Source of the DNA: JACKBK01 sp963707275
Lineage (GTDB): Bacteria > Chloroflexota > Anaerolineae > JAAEKA01
DNA length: 64,000 nucleotides
NCBI GenBank assembly: GCA_963707275.1
Contig: CAVPPH010000002.1
Span: 124,001-188,000 of the forward strand
Direction of reading: 5' to 3'
The notes below the pieces were generated by a model. It ran no database searches. It saw only the letters and a list, made by a program, of their open reading frames with translations, and had not been told where the DNA came from. Shown here in pieces: positions 17,824 to 26,841 of this stretch (position 1 is its first letter; the number at the start of each line of letters is the position of its first letter). Made by a program: the position numbers and the translations under genes.

Positions 17824-19725
17824 TCAGCCGCCGGCTGCCGGAGCGGCGTTGGGCCCGACCAGGAAATAGGCTGCCCAGGGGGTATAGCTGCTTTCCAGCA
17901 CCTCATCGGTGAGCACCTGGCCGGCGCTGTCGCTGATCACCCGCCGCCAGGCCACATCCATGCCGTTCTTGGCGAACTCGACCTGGCGCACCTCGCCGGC
18001 TGCCAGGCTGGCATCGGTCTGGTAGATCGGCGCGGGTGGCGGCGATTCTTTGAGAACCTCCGGTCCGGTGACTTCCACATTCCAGTCGGGCTTGGTGCCG
18101 TAGAAGTTGAAGGTCAGCGTTCCCTTGGCCTCGTTCATGTCAGCCTTGATGATGATGTGGTGGTCGGTGGTGTTGCGGAACTTGAAGTCCACAGTCGGCG
18201 TGTAGATGGTCGCATCCAGGCCCGGCTGGCCGTACCAGCCGACCACGTAACCGTGGTTCCAGCGCTCCTCGATGGGGAAGCCGCCGTAGAAGGCTGCCCG
18301 GAAGGCCGTCGTGCTGACCTGGCAGACGCCGCCGCCGATGCCGACCGCCGTGCGGTCGCCCCAGATTATCAGCGAGTCAGTGTAACCGTTCTCGGCGTTG
18401 ACGTCGCCGATGGCGTTGTTGAAGGAAAAGACGCCGCCCGGCGGCACTACGGTGTTGTCGACCGCGTTGGCCGCTGTCGCGATGTTATGGACCCGGTCGG
18501 CGCTGGACCCCTTGAAGCTGGTTGTGCCGCTGGCCACCAACTCCACGATCCCCATCTCATCGACCTTGTGCATGTTGACAGCCGGTTCGACCAGCGTCAG
18601 CGGCAGCAGCGCATTGTGCTCCGGGCTGAGCGCGGCCTGGCGAATCGCCTCCAGCGTGGCATCCACATCCAGCACGCGGCCGGTCTGGCTGGGCGTCACG
18701 ACCTTGATCTCGCCGCTCTTGGGATCGTAGTCCAGCCGGGCATCGCGCGGCTCGCGCGCCAGGTCCGCGGCCCATTCCTGAACCTGTGGGCGCAGCGGCT
18801 CCACGTCCAGGCTGGCCAGTAACTGCATGCTGCCGTCCAGTTGCGGCGTCAATTCCAGGCTGGTCAGATCTACCAGTGCATCCTGTGGGATGGCGTAGTT
18901 CGGCGGCGGCGCCTGGGCATCCAGATCCGGTTCGGCGGCGGTCAGCACCACCGGCCCGCTCAGTATCTGGCGCATGAACACCTCGGCCTGGCTGACGTCG
19001 GCCAGCAACGGGGTCTCTTCCTTGACTGCCAGCTCGACCGCATCGCCCTGGTTGCCCAGCAGCGCCTCGTAGATCGCCGCATGGCTTGCGGCAACGTCCA
19101 GCGCATAGCCGGTCTGGCTGGGCGTTGAGATCACATCCAGCCCGTCGATGCGCAGCGTCGCTTCAGCCACCGGGCGGTTGATCTCGCGTGCGCGCGCTTC
19201 CAGCCAGGCCAGCCCGGCCGAGCGATCGACCGCCTCGTCGGCCAGCACCTCGCGGCCGAACCGGTAAGCAGATAGCTGCTCTTGCAGGTTGGCCTGCAAC
19301 GCGCCGATCTGGTCAGCGACCTCAACGCCGCCGCCTGGCCGCCGGCCGATCTCATAGGCGGCCGCGGCCGCGCTGCTGGCGTCGAAGTTGACACCCAGAT
19401 CGGCGGCCGTCAGCGTCCACGTCTGGTCGCCATAGCGCACCACTACCGGCGCCAGCGGGTAGGGATCGAAGGCGACGCTCAGCCGCTCCTCTGCTTCCGC
19501 CAGCGTCAGACCACTCATGTCGATGCCGCGCACCGACACGCCGTCGTAGATGCGATTCTGATGCTCGTGCTGGTAGTAATACACGCTGCCGACGGCAAAC
19601 ACCGCCGCCGCCCAGACGACCAGCGTCAGCAGGATCAACAGAACGCGCAGCAGCGTGCCGAACCAGGATGATTTGGCTGGCTGTGGCTGAACGGTGGGTG
19701 GTGTCGTGGCTCTGGCGTTGGCCAT
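17824..19725 (-). CDS. VanW family protein with peptidoglycan-binding-like repeats and G5-like tail
   Basis: A 633-residue membrane-anchored wall protein. A membrane segment (about 23-48) is followed by two long domains of the putative peptidoglycan-binding type that precede VanW (about 60-190 and 240-370; each includes a ..SQTGYALDVAAS / SQTGRVLDVDAT phrase). The VanW core then has TVVPPGGVFSFNNAIGDVNA, YTDSLIIWGDRTAVGIGGGV and CQVSTTAFRAAFYGGFPIEE, followed by HHIIIKADMNEAKGTLTFNF. A G5-like beta tail (about 560-625) ends SSYTPWAAYFLVGPN. The family is named after vancomycin clusters but is widespread with unknown biochemistry. The frame is intact. Confidence 0.85.
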   Translation of the reverse strand: MANARATTPPTVQPQPAKSSWFGTLLRVLLILLTLVVWAAAVFAVGSVYYYQHEHQNRIYDGVSVRGIDMSGLTLAEAEERLSVAFDPYPLAPVVVRYGDQTWTLTAADLGVNFDASSAAAAAYEIGRRPGGGVEVADQIGALQANLQEQLSAYRFGREVLADEAVDRSAGLAWLEARAREINRPVAEATLRIDGLDVISTPSQTGYALDVAASHAAIYEALLGNQGDAVELAVKEETPLLADVSQAEVFMRQILSGPVVLTAAEPDLDAQAPPPNYAIPQDALVDLTSLELTPQLDGSMQLLASLDVEPLRPQVQEWAADLAREPRDARLDYDPKSGEIKVVTPSQTGRVLDVDATLEAIRQAALSPEHNALLPLTLVEPAVNMHKVDEMGIVELVASGTTSFKGSSADRVHNIATAANAVDNTVVPPGGVFSFNNAIGDVNAENGYTDSLIIWGDRTAVGIGGGVCQVSTTAFRAAFYGGFPIEERWNHGYVVGWYGQPGLDATIYTPTVDFKFRNTTDHHIIIKADMNEAKGTLTFNFYGTKPDWNVEVTGPEVLKESPPPAPIYQTDASLAAGEVRQVEFAKNGMDVAWRRVISDSAGQVLTDEVLESSYTPWAAYFLVGPNAAPAAGG

Positions 19726-19755
19726 AGGTCTTCGTCAGGAAAGGGGTAGGTCGGG

Positions 19756-19820
19756 AAGTGACAGTCACTTTCGGCTCCCTGCGCTTCGCTCCAGGAGTCT
19801 TCGAAAAGTGACTGTCACTT
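19756..19820. repeat. REP-like inverted repeat element (copy A)
   Basis: Arms AAGTGACAGTCACTT (19756-19770) and AAGTGACTGTCACTT (19806-19820) are exact reverse complements, and each is itself nearly palindromic. The centre reads TCGGCTCC...CGCTTCGCTCCA...GGAGTC. A second copy with the same centre lies at 54604-54667, so this is a dispersed family. The arms resemble those of the REP elements beside the RAYT gene (AAGTGCCCGGCACC). Confidence 0.75.
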
Positions 19821-19903
19821 GAAGCCGCGCCTGTCACTTGAGCGCATTCTATCACATCGGAGCGTCACAGGCAGTCGGCAGTGCTACATTTTTCGCGACG
19901 CGT

Positions 19904-22420
19904 TCACACGCCGCTGAGCAATTCGACGCGGCTGTCGCCGCCCGGCTCGGCTACCGTCACCTGCCAGAAGGGCGTCCAGGCCAGCGCGACCCGGTCGATG
20001 TCCACGTCGGTGCGGCGCGGCTTGACTTCGTAGGTCTGGATGTCGTCCACCGCGGTCTCCCAGCGCTGCGTGATCTCGGCGGTAGCGTCCTCAAGTTCCT
20101 TCTCCAGGTCCTTGATGTCCTGCTGATAGGTGGCGATCTGGTCCTGCAACTCCTCCACGTCGCGCTTGGCGCGCGCGGTCATCTCGCGTTTCTTGGACGC
20201 CGAGGTGAGCATGGTACCGGCGCGCTTTCTCCGGCCACCAAACAAACTGAGGATCGAGTCGCCGGCCGAGAACATCTCCTGCTGTTTGCGCGCGTCGTAG
20301 GCTGCCTGGTCGTCGGCCAACTCTTGCTCCTCACGCTGTAGTTTGACTTGTATGGCATCGATCTTCTTCGCATACGTGTCGCCCAGCTTGTCCACTTCGG
20401 CGTCACGCTGCTCGCGCGCCAGTTGCTGGCAGCGGATCTTGAAGGCCCGCTCGTCCTCGCCCGGCTGGCTGAAGGCTGACAGCGCCGGGTTGAAGAGCAG
20501 CGGGAAGGTCCAGTTGCGATAGAGGTAGTCGCTCACGTCCTTGGAAAGAGAAGACAGCTCGCGTGCGCTGTTGATGGAGTCGGGCACATCGCCAAAAATG
20601 GCATCCGGTTCGGGTTGCCCATCCAGCGCTCTGAAATCCAGGTCCAGTTGTACCGCCTGATCCCAGCGCACCAGCCCGCTGCCGCTGGGCGGCTCGACCA
20701 CCAGCACGACTTCTTGCCGCTGGTTGAGCTTGCGCTTGTCGTCCACGAAGTGCACCGTACCCGTGCCCAGTATCTGCGCTTCGTAGCGGATCTTTTTGTC
20801 GCTGACGCTGAGGCGCGTGCCCGTTTCCTTCTCCAGCGCGCCGACCGCGTCATACATCGAGCGGGTGGCCGGCAGGTAGATCTGCGGCAGGTCGGGCGGC
20901 AGGGCCGGAGCGATGGCGCTGGTAGCCACTGCGTAGCTGGCAACGGTTGCGGCCGGCGGCGCGGCGGATGGGCTGACCTGTTCAGTCGTCGCGCCGCCGG
21001 CGGGACGGCTGGCCATCAGCGTCTTGACCTGGCTGCGGGTCAGCGGGCCGCGCAGGTAGCTCATCGCCCAGCGGGTTTGGAAGATGACCGGACTATCTTC
21101 GTGGACGTTGTGCAGCAGGAAGACGCGGCTGCCCAGGCTGGAGATGATCTTGTCCAGCTCGCTGCGGTTGAAGCCGGCCGCCGGCGCTCGGCCGAGACGC
21201 GTCTCCAGCCCCTCCAGCACCCGCGCCTTGTCCCGCTCGGTCTGCAGCTTGCCGATGAACCAGGTGCCGGCGTTGGTCAGCCCCTTGTAGTCCAGGTCCA
21301 CCGGGTTCTGCGTGGTCAGCATCACGCCCACGCCGAAGGCGCGCGCCTGCTTCAGCAGCGTCAGCAGCGGGCCGCTTGCTGGGCGGGTTCGCCGACGGGC
21401 GGGAAGAAGCCGAACACCTCGTCCATGTAGAGCAGCGCGCGCAGGCTGGTGGTGCCGGGCTGGGTGCGCATCCAGGTGATGACCTGTTCCAGCAGCAGGG
21501 TGACGAAGAACATGCGCTCGGCGTCGCTGAGATGCGCGATGTAGAAGATGCTCATGTTGGGCTTGCCGTCGCCGCCGTAGAGCATCTGGTCGATGTCCAG
21601 CGGCACGCCCTGTATCCACGCGGCGAAGCCGGGCGAGGCGATCATGTTGTTGAGCGCCATCGCCAGCGCGAAGCGGTCCTTCTGCGGGAAGAAGGTATCG
21701 ACGTCGAAGACGCCGAGCTGGCGCACCGGCGGGTTCTGGATCGAGAGGATCAGCTTGGCCAGGTCCAGGTCCTGGCCCTGCCGCCAGTAGTGCTCGAAGA
21801 TCGTCGCCAGCAGGATGTGCTCGCGGCTGCGCATCGGGTCGGCCTCGATGCCGACCAGCCCCAGCAGCGCGCTGACGGTGCCGCTGATCTGCTCGCGCAG
21901 CGCTTCCTGGTTGTCGTCCCAGTCCAGCCGCGGCGCGGCGCAGCGAGCTGAGGATGCTGACCGGCACGCCGGCGTCGGAGCCGGGGGTGTAGATGACGAA
22001 GTCGGCGCTATCTTTCAGCGCCTGGATGCGCTCCGGGCCCTGGTCCCACGATGCCAGGCCGTCGCGCCAGGTGTTGGCCGTCTTGTCGGCGAAGGCTTCC
22101 GGCGTCATGTCCTTGCGCCGGGCGTCGTCGGCGTTGATCCAGGGCAGGAAGTCCTCGGGCTGCAGGTCGGGGAAGGTCAGCAGCAGGTTGGTGATGTCGC
22201 CCTTGGGATCGATGATGATCGCCGGCACCTTGTCCAGCGCGGCCTCTTCCAGCAGGTCGATGCAGAGGCCGGTCTTGCCGCTGCCGGTCATGCCGACGCA
22301 GACCGCGTGGGTGGTCAGGTCGCGGGCGTCGTACATCAGGGGCGTCTCGCCCAGCGTGCCGGCGGCGAGGTCGAAATCCTTGCCAAGGTAGAAAGCGCCA
22401 AGTTTCTCTGCGACGGGCAT
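19904..22420 (-). CDS. HerA-type DNA-translocase ATPase (frame broken)
   Basis: A FtsK/HerA-like P-loop ATPase. It has Walker A in CVGMTGSGKTGLCIDLLEEA, the following IIIDPKGDITNLLL block, Walker B in RALLYMDEVFGFFPPV, and the sensor/arginine region PLLTLLKQARAFGVGVMLTT. After the ATPase come a linker, a beta region and a long C-terminal coiled coil (about 690-800, many Glu/Lys/Gln). Such proteins act as hexameric motors on DNA or protein complexes in the cytoplasm. Three extra bases are near 21940, 21384 and 21371. Removing them restores SSLAAPRLDWDDN and EPPSKRPLLTLL and gives 837 aa. ATG 22420 has GGAGAG upstream. No nuclease partner (NurA) is adjacent. Confidence 0.8.
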   Translation of the reverse strand: MPVAEKLGAFYLGKDFDLAAGTLGETPLMYDARDLTTHAVCVGMTGSGKTGLCIDLLEEAALDKVPAIIIDPKGDITNLLLTFPDLQPEDFLPWINADDARRKDMTPEAFADKTANTWRDGLASWDQGPERIQALKDSADFVIYTPGSDAGVPVSILSSLRRAAAGLGRQPGSAARADQRHRQRAAGAGRHRGRPDAQPRAHPAGDDLRALLAAGPGPGPGQADPLDPEPAGAPARRLRRRYLLPAEGPLRAGDGAQQHDRLARLRRVDTGRAAGHRPDALRRRRQAQHEHLLHRASQRRRAHVLRHPAAGTGHHLDAHPARHHQPARAALHGRGVRLLPARRRTRPASGPLLTLLKQARAFGVGVMLTTQNPVDLDYKGLTNAGTWFIGKLQTERDKARVLEGLETRLGRAPAAGFNRSELDKIISSLGSRVFLLHNVHEDSPVIFQTRWAMSYLRGPLTRSQVKTLMASRPAGGATTEQVSPSAAPPAATVASYAVATSAIAPALPPDLPQIYLPATRSMYDAVGALEKETGTRLSVSDKKIRYEAQILGTGTVHFVDDKRKLNQRQEVVLVVEPPSGSGLVRWDQAVQLDLDFRALDGQPEPDAIFGDVPDSINSARELSSLSKDVSDYLYRNWTFPLLFNPALSAFSQPGEDERAFKIRCQQLAREQRDAEVDKLGDTYAKKIDAIQVKLQREEQELADDQAAYDARKQQEMFSAGDSILSLFGGRRKRAGTMLTSASKKREMTARAKRDVEELQDQIATYQQDIKDLEKELEDATAEITQRWETAVDDIQTYEVKPRRTDVDIDRVALAWTPFWQVTVAEPGGDSRVELLSGV

Positions 22421-22494
22421 GTGTTCTCTCCGAGTTGCTGGTGTGGGAACGGTCTGGTCTGTTGCGTCTGGCGGATTCGCCTGCAAACGCCGCA

Positions 22495-22503
22495 ATTATA
22501 GCA
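22495..22503 (-). promoter_or_regulatory. Extended -10 promoter of the HerA-type gene
   Basis: On the minus strand TGCTATAAT gives a perfect TATAAT preceded by the TG of an extended -10, about 75 nt upstream of ATG 22420. No good -35 is seen, which is usual for this class. Confidence 0.5.
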
Positions 22504-22580
22504 TACCGGCGGAAAACATAGGAAGAGAACCGGGCCGTTGCAAGGTCGCCGGGCAACGGCCCGTGTGCTTTGTCGGACGC

Positions 22581-22609
22581 TTGGTCGATCCCGTCCCGAA
22601 CGGTATAAT
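22581..22609 (+). promoter_or_regulatory. Forward promoter in the 22.4-23.1 kb gap
   Basis: TTGGTC (22581-22586) and perfect TATAAT (22604-22609) are 17 nt apart. The next plus-strand gene begins only at 23120, beyond a nested palindrome, so this may make a long leader for the glycosyltransferase or a separate RNA. Confidence 0.5.
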
Positions 22610-22681
22610 CTTCTGGGCGTATCTAAAGCCGGTTGATGAAGCGATCGACGCTGTGTGCGATACCGTCCAGTCACTATCACT

Positions 22682-22944
22682 ACAACGAGACTTCGTTAGT
22701 ACGGCACCTGACCGATGATTGATGAAAGTTTAGAATTAAGTCGGTAATCCGCTCGGCACGCCCGCCGGAGGCCAAAGGCCATCCGGCTACAAGGTGGAAG
22801 CCCTTTCAGGGCTGGATTCCAGGCCCGTAGGGCCTTTCACTTTGTAGCCCGATCCGTTTAACGGTCGGGCGGGCCTCGCTGGGCTATTACCGGAATAAAA
22901 TCTTAACTTTCATCAATCGGTGGGAAGGGCCGAAGTCTCGTTGT
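22682..22944. mobile_element. MITE-like nested inverted repeat
   Basis: About 263 bp without a coding frame. Outer arms ACAACGAGACTTCG (22682-22695) and its exact complement (22931-22944) enclose inner arms GATTGATGAAAGTT (22717-22730) and its complement (22905-22918). Inside are GGCTACAAGGTG facing CACTTTGTAGCC, AGCCCTTTCAGGGCT and GGCCCGTAGGGCC. The nested symmetry fits a small non-autonomous element or several hairpins inserted in one another. No transposase is present and target duplications are not obvious. Confidence 0.55.
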
Positions 22945-22996
22945 CGTACTATCCAATCGACCAATATAGATACGAGTTGCGCAGCTCGGCCAAACC

Positions 22997-23073
22997 TGCC
23001 ACGAATTGGACGAATTTCACGAACAAGGGCACGAGCAATTCGCCAAATTCGTGTAATTCGTGGCAAGTGCGTG
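22997..23073. repeat. ATTCGTG-type inverted repeat
   Basis: TGCCACGAATT at the left faces AATTCGTGGCA at the right, with GGACGAATTTCACGAA and AATTCGTGTAATTCGTGG between. It is intergenic and just upstream of the glycosyltransferase gene. Function is unknown. Confidence 0.6.
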
Positions 23074-23119
23074 GCTCCTGACAGAATCTCTTGATTGACG
23101 CCGTTCCGAGGACCGTTCG

Positions 23120-25416
23120 TTGAAACGTGACAAGCTCCTGCTCATTCTCATCCTGCTGCTGGCATTCGGCCTGCGCGTTTGGGGATTGGGCGACCGCAAT
23201 CTGTGGTGGGACGAGGGGTTCTCCGCCTGGATCGCCCAGCAGCCTGCCCTTCAGCTCGTGGAGCGCACGGCCAGCGACGTCCATCCGCCCCTCTACTACC
23301 TGCTGCTGCACCTCTGGCAAGGGGCGACCGGCGCGAACGATTTCGCGCTGCGCTTCCTGTCGGTCGCGGCGGGTGTGCTCGGTGTGGCTTTCATCTACAA
23401 GCTGGCGGGGGCGCTGAGTGACCGGCGCGCCGGCTCCCTGGCAGCCTTCTTTCTGGCCATCTCCCCTTTCGCCGTCGTCTGGTCGCAGGAGATGCGCATG
23501 TACACCTGGGCAGCGCTGTGGACCACGGCGGGACTGTGGGCGGCCTGGCGACTGTGGCAGAGCGGCCGCTGGCGCTACTGGGCGGTCTACGTGCTGGCCT
23601 GCGTCGCTGCGCTGTGGACGCTTTACCTCACCGCGACACTGCTGCTGATCACCAACGTCGCCTTTTTGGTCGCCTGGCAGCAGCGCCGGTGGGACCGCAA
23701 GCTGCTTTGGCAGTGGATCGCGGCGCAGGCGGCGGTGGCCTTGCTGTTCCTGCCCTGGCTCCTCTTCATGCTGCCGCGGGCGTATTTCGGTTGGAATGCA
23801 GCCGAGTCCTTTTCGCCCCTCTTCTTCCTGCAACTCTACGCGACGACGCTGGCGGCCGGCGTGTCCGAGAACCTGGAGCGCTTCCTGCTGCCGGCGCTGG
23901 CAGTGATGGCGATCCTCCTGGCGGTCACCATCCCGCTGTGGCGGCGCAGCCGCGGCGCGGCCCAGCGCGCCGGTCTGGTGATGCTGCTGGCCGGGCTGGT
24001 ATTGCCGGCTGCGCTGGTCTACCTGGGCGCGCTGCCCTTCGATCTGTTCTATTCGGTGCGCCTCGCGCCGCGCTACTTCTTCCCGCTGGCGGTCTGCTTC
24101 TACAGCCTGCTGGCGCTGGGACTGGCCGCGCAGGCAGAACGACGCCGCTGGCTGGCCGCCGCTGCCACCGGTGTGGTGACGGTGACGGCGCTGCTGGGAC
24201 TGGTCAGCGTACAGACCGGCCACGTTCGCCGCGATCTCTACAACTCGCTGACGGTGACGCTGCAAGCTTATCAGCAGCCGGGCGACGCGGTCGTGCTGCA
24301 CAGCGACAAGGACTGGCCGGTCTTCGCCGCGCAGTATCCTGACCCGTGGACCGGCGTCCCCAATGCCTGGCGGGTGGACGCGGCCAGCGCCGATGGATTG
24401 CTGGCGCCGATCTGGGACACAGCCGAGGGCGTCTGGCTGGTGATGACGCCGGAGGCCGCGCAGACCGATCCACAGGCGCAGGTGCGCGGCTGGCTGGAGG
24501 AGCACGCGCTGGCCGACACGCGCCTGGGACTACGGCGACAACACGCTGACCTTCTACGCGCGCACGGAGCAGCGCGCCGACAGCCTCGCCACGACCGGGC
24601 CGGCGTTCGCGCGTGCCGCCGCAGGCTGTGACGATTTCGCCCGCGGACGACTGGCTGGATGCTGCCTCCCTGCCTCTCCGGCGCTATGCGGTTGGCGACA
24701 CACTGCACCTGGCGCTGTTCTGGCGCGCGCCGCCGGAGGGCGATCTGACGGTGACGCTGCGCGGGCCGGTCGAGCGGGAGTTCTCGGTCGCAGCGGCCGA
24801 CCTGCCTGCCAGCGGTGGCCGCCAGCAGGTCGATCTGCACCTGACACCCGATCTGCCGCCGGGCCGCTATCAACTTCTGGTTCAGACGGCGGGCGGGCCG
24901 GAGCAGCCAGTTGGCAGCCTTGCGCTCATCCGCCCGCCCGCCGCTGCGGGCGCCGCTGCCGGCGCTATCGCGCATCCGCTGGACCTGCGGCTGGGGCCGT
25001 CGATCCGGCTGGTGGGCTACGATCTGGCGCAGGAGGAGGTCGCCGCGGGCGATGCGCTGGCGCTGACGCTCTACTGGCAGACCGACCAGGCGCTGACGGC
25101 GCGCTACAAGGTGTTTACCCACCTGCTGGGCGAGGTCTACAACGCAGACGCGGGCAACTTCATCTGGGGCCAGATCGACAGCGAGCCGGCCGGCGGGCAG
25201 GCGCCGACCACCGTCTGGACGCCGGGTGAGATTGTCGCCGACCGCTACACCATCCCCGTTGCGGCCGACGCGCCGCCCGGTCAATACGCGCTGGAGATCG
25301 GCCTCTACGGGCTGGTCAACGGCGAGCGGCTGCCGGTGAGCGCGCCCGATAGCCAGCCGCTGGGCGATGCGGTCAACCTGGCAACCGTCACCGTGGGACC
25401 GGCCGGGGCGGACTGA
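23120..25416 (+). CDS. GT39-type membrane glycosyltransferase (frame broken)
   Basis: A PMT/ArnT-like protein that moves a sugar from a lipid-phosphate donor on the outer face of the membrane. The first external loop has the catalytic Asp-Glu in DRNLWWDEGFSAWIAQQ, followed by ASDVHPPLYYLLLHLWQG. About ten membrane segments occupy residues 1-390. The C-terminal half is soluble beta-rich sequence (VFTHLLGEVYNADAGNFIWG, IPVAADAPPGQYALEIGLYG), which is longer than in classic ArnT. Extra bases near 24524 and 24612 break the frame; removal gives 764 aa. A TTG start at 23120 is chosen because it precedes the first membrane helix and has GAGGA upstream. The acceptor is unknown. Confidence 0.8.
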
Positions 25417-25469
25417 GGCAGGCTGTCGGTTGCACCGGCGAAAAGGGGCGCTTGTCCGCGCGTTGCTGT

Positions 25470-25498
25470 TTGTCGCCAGCGCCCGCTGGTGATATGAT
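25470..25498 (+). promoter_or_regulatory. Promoter of the Pro/Thr-rich lipoprotein
   Basis: TTGTCG (25470-25475), 17-nt spacer, TATGAT (25493-25498). It is 57 nt upstream of ATG 25556, which has a TTGGAGG ribosome site. Confidence 0.65.
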
Positions 25499-25555
25499 GC
25501 GCTTCCCTGCGGACAGAAGAAACCGGGCTGTCACAACAACATATTGGAGGACACG

Positions 25556-26470
25556 ATGAAAAACCTGATTCGTATTGCATTGCTGGTGCTGGTGATCGCT
25601 GCGTTGACCGCATGTGGCGGCAGCGGCGCTGATGAGCCGACCGCGGCTCCGGCCGCGCCTGACGTTGCTGCGGCAACCGACCAACCGACGGCTGCTCCCG
25701 CCGCGCCGACGGCCACAGCCAAGCCGGCGCCAACGGAAGCCCCGACGGAAGCGCCGACTCCCACCGAAGCGGCGGCGCCGACGGATACACCTGAGCCGAC
25801 GGCGACACCCGAATCGACGCGCGCGCCCGCAGCAGCCAGCGGCATGTCTGGCGATTGCAGCAATCCCTTTTTCCCGGTCGTCGAAGGCGCGTCGTGGACC
25901 TATAACATGACCGGTACGGTTGCTTCCAGTTATACCCGCACGATTACCGAGGTGCGCGCTGACGGCTTCACGATGACCAATGCGACTGAGGGCAGCGACA
26001 CACCGTTGAGCATCGACTACGAATGTGGCGAGGACGGCCTGTCTTCGGCGACGCTGGGCAATCTGCCAGGCGCGGCCGGGGACTTCAGCATGAGCGTGAC
26101 GAACTTCACCGGCACCAACTTCCCGCCGGCAGACCAGTGGGAGACCGGCGCTACCTGGGGCGCCAGCTACACGGTGGAGGGCGGCGGGACGATCCAGGAT
26201 ATCGAGGCCACCGCGACCGGCGATGTCGAGCTGACCTATGAGATCGTCGACCAGGAGAGCGTCACCGTGCCGGCCGGCACCTTCGACGCTTACAAGGTCA
26301 ACTCGACCCTGACCCAGAAGTTGACGATGACGATGAACGGCATGGAGCTGCCGATAGAGTTCACGATCAACACCGTCGACTGGTACGCCAAGGATGTGGG
26401 GCAGGTCAAGTCGATGACCTTGGGCGACTTTGCCAGCACGTCGGAGTTGGTGGCCTACAGCGGGCTGTAG
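25556..26470 (+). CDS. Surface lipoprotein with low-complexity linker
   Basis: A 304-residue lipoprotein. The signal peptide MKNLIRIALLVLVIAALTAC has its lipobox Cys at residue 20. A linker of repeated APT/PTEA/TATPE words (about 25-100) leads to a beta-rich domain beginning NPFFPVVEGASWTYNMTGTV. Family-like blocks follow: DGFTMTNATEG, EATATGDVELTYEIVDQESV and VTVPAGTFDAYKVNSTLTQK, ending with VDWYAKDVGQVKSM. The phrase VPAGTFDAYKV and the WYAKDVGQVK end resemble the TapB/DUF3108-like lipoprotein fold. No enzymatic residues are seen. It has its own promoter and terminator. Confidence 0.7.
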   Translation: MKNLIRIALLVLVIAALTACGGSGADEPTAAPAAPDVAAATDQPTAAPAAPTATAKPAPTEAPTEAPTPTEAAAPTDTPEPTATPESTRAPAAASGMSGDCSNPFFPVVEGASWTYNMTGTVASSYTRTITEVRADGFTMTNATEGSDTPLSIDYECGEDGLSSATLGNLPGAAGDFSMSVTNFTGTNFPPADQWETGATWGASYTVEGGGTIQDIEATATGDVELTYEIVDQESVTVPAGTFDAYKVNSTLTQKLTMTMNGMELPIEFTINTVDWYAKDVGQVKSMTLGDFASTSELVAYSGL

Positions 26471-26506
26471 CCGGCCGCGCGCTCCGGCGCGCAGATAGCT
26501 TGCAGG

Positions 26507-26541
26507 GCGGGCAGGATCCAGTGGATCCTGCCCGCTTTTTG
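26507..26541 (+). terminator. Intrinsic terminator after the lipoprotein
   Basis: Arms GCGGGCAGGATCC and GGATCCTGCCCGC with a 3-nt loop are followed by TTTTT, 37 nt after the stop codon. Confidence 0.9.
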
Positions 26542-26624
26542 CGTGGTGATCGGGCCAGTACGGTGACTCAGTGGCTGGAACGGTCGTCCTGCCTCCAGTT
26601 TTCTCCGCGGTATGATTCATGTCA

Positions 26625-26653
26625 TTGACTTGTGCCGTTTCATGCGGTAAGAT
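26625..26653 (+). promoter_or_regulatory. Promoter of the defence helicase
   Basis: TTGACT (26625-26630) and TAAGAT (26648-26653) are 17 nt apart. The first gene start is about 190 nt downstream, leaving a long leader in which I see no other gene. Confidence 0.65.
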
Positions 26654-26841
26654 GTGCCCGTTCACCAGATCAACTTGCCGGCAGCAACGCTGCAACGCCA
26701 TCGGACAGGAAATCCTCGATCGGAGTTAATCGTATGAGGTGGGAACCTCGCTTTTTGAGATGTATAGGAAACAGCAATCTTGTCGCTTGCGCTGTCGGCC
26801 GTTGTGTTCTCTCGACTGTTGTCGTATGACTTGAGGTGCGA

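Noticed and set aside
22949..24505. A 518-codon minus-strand open frame over the GT39 gene
   Set aside because: Low-complexity Gln/Arg-rich product with no family features; the GT39 reading on the other strand has motifs and membrane helices.
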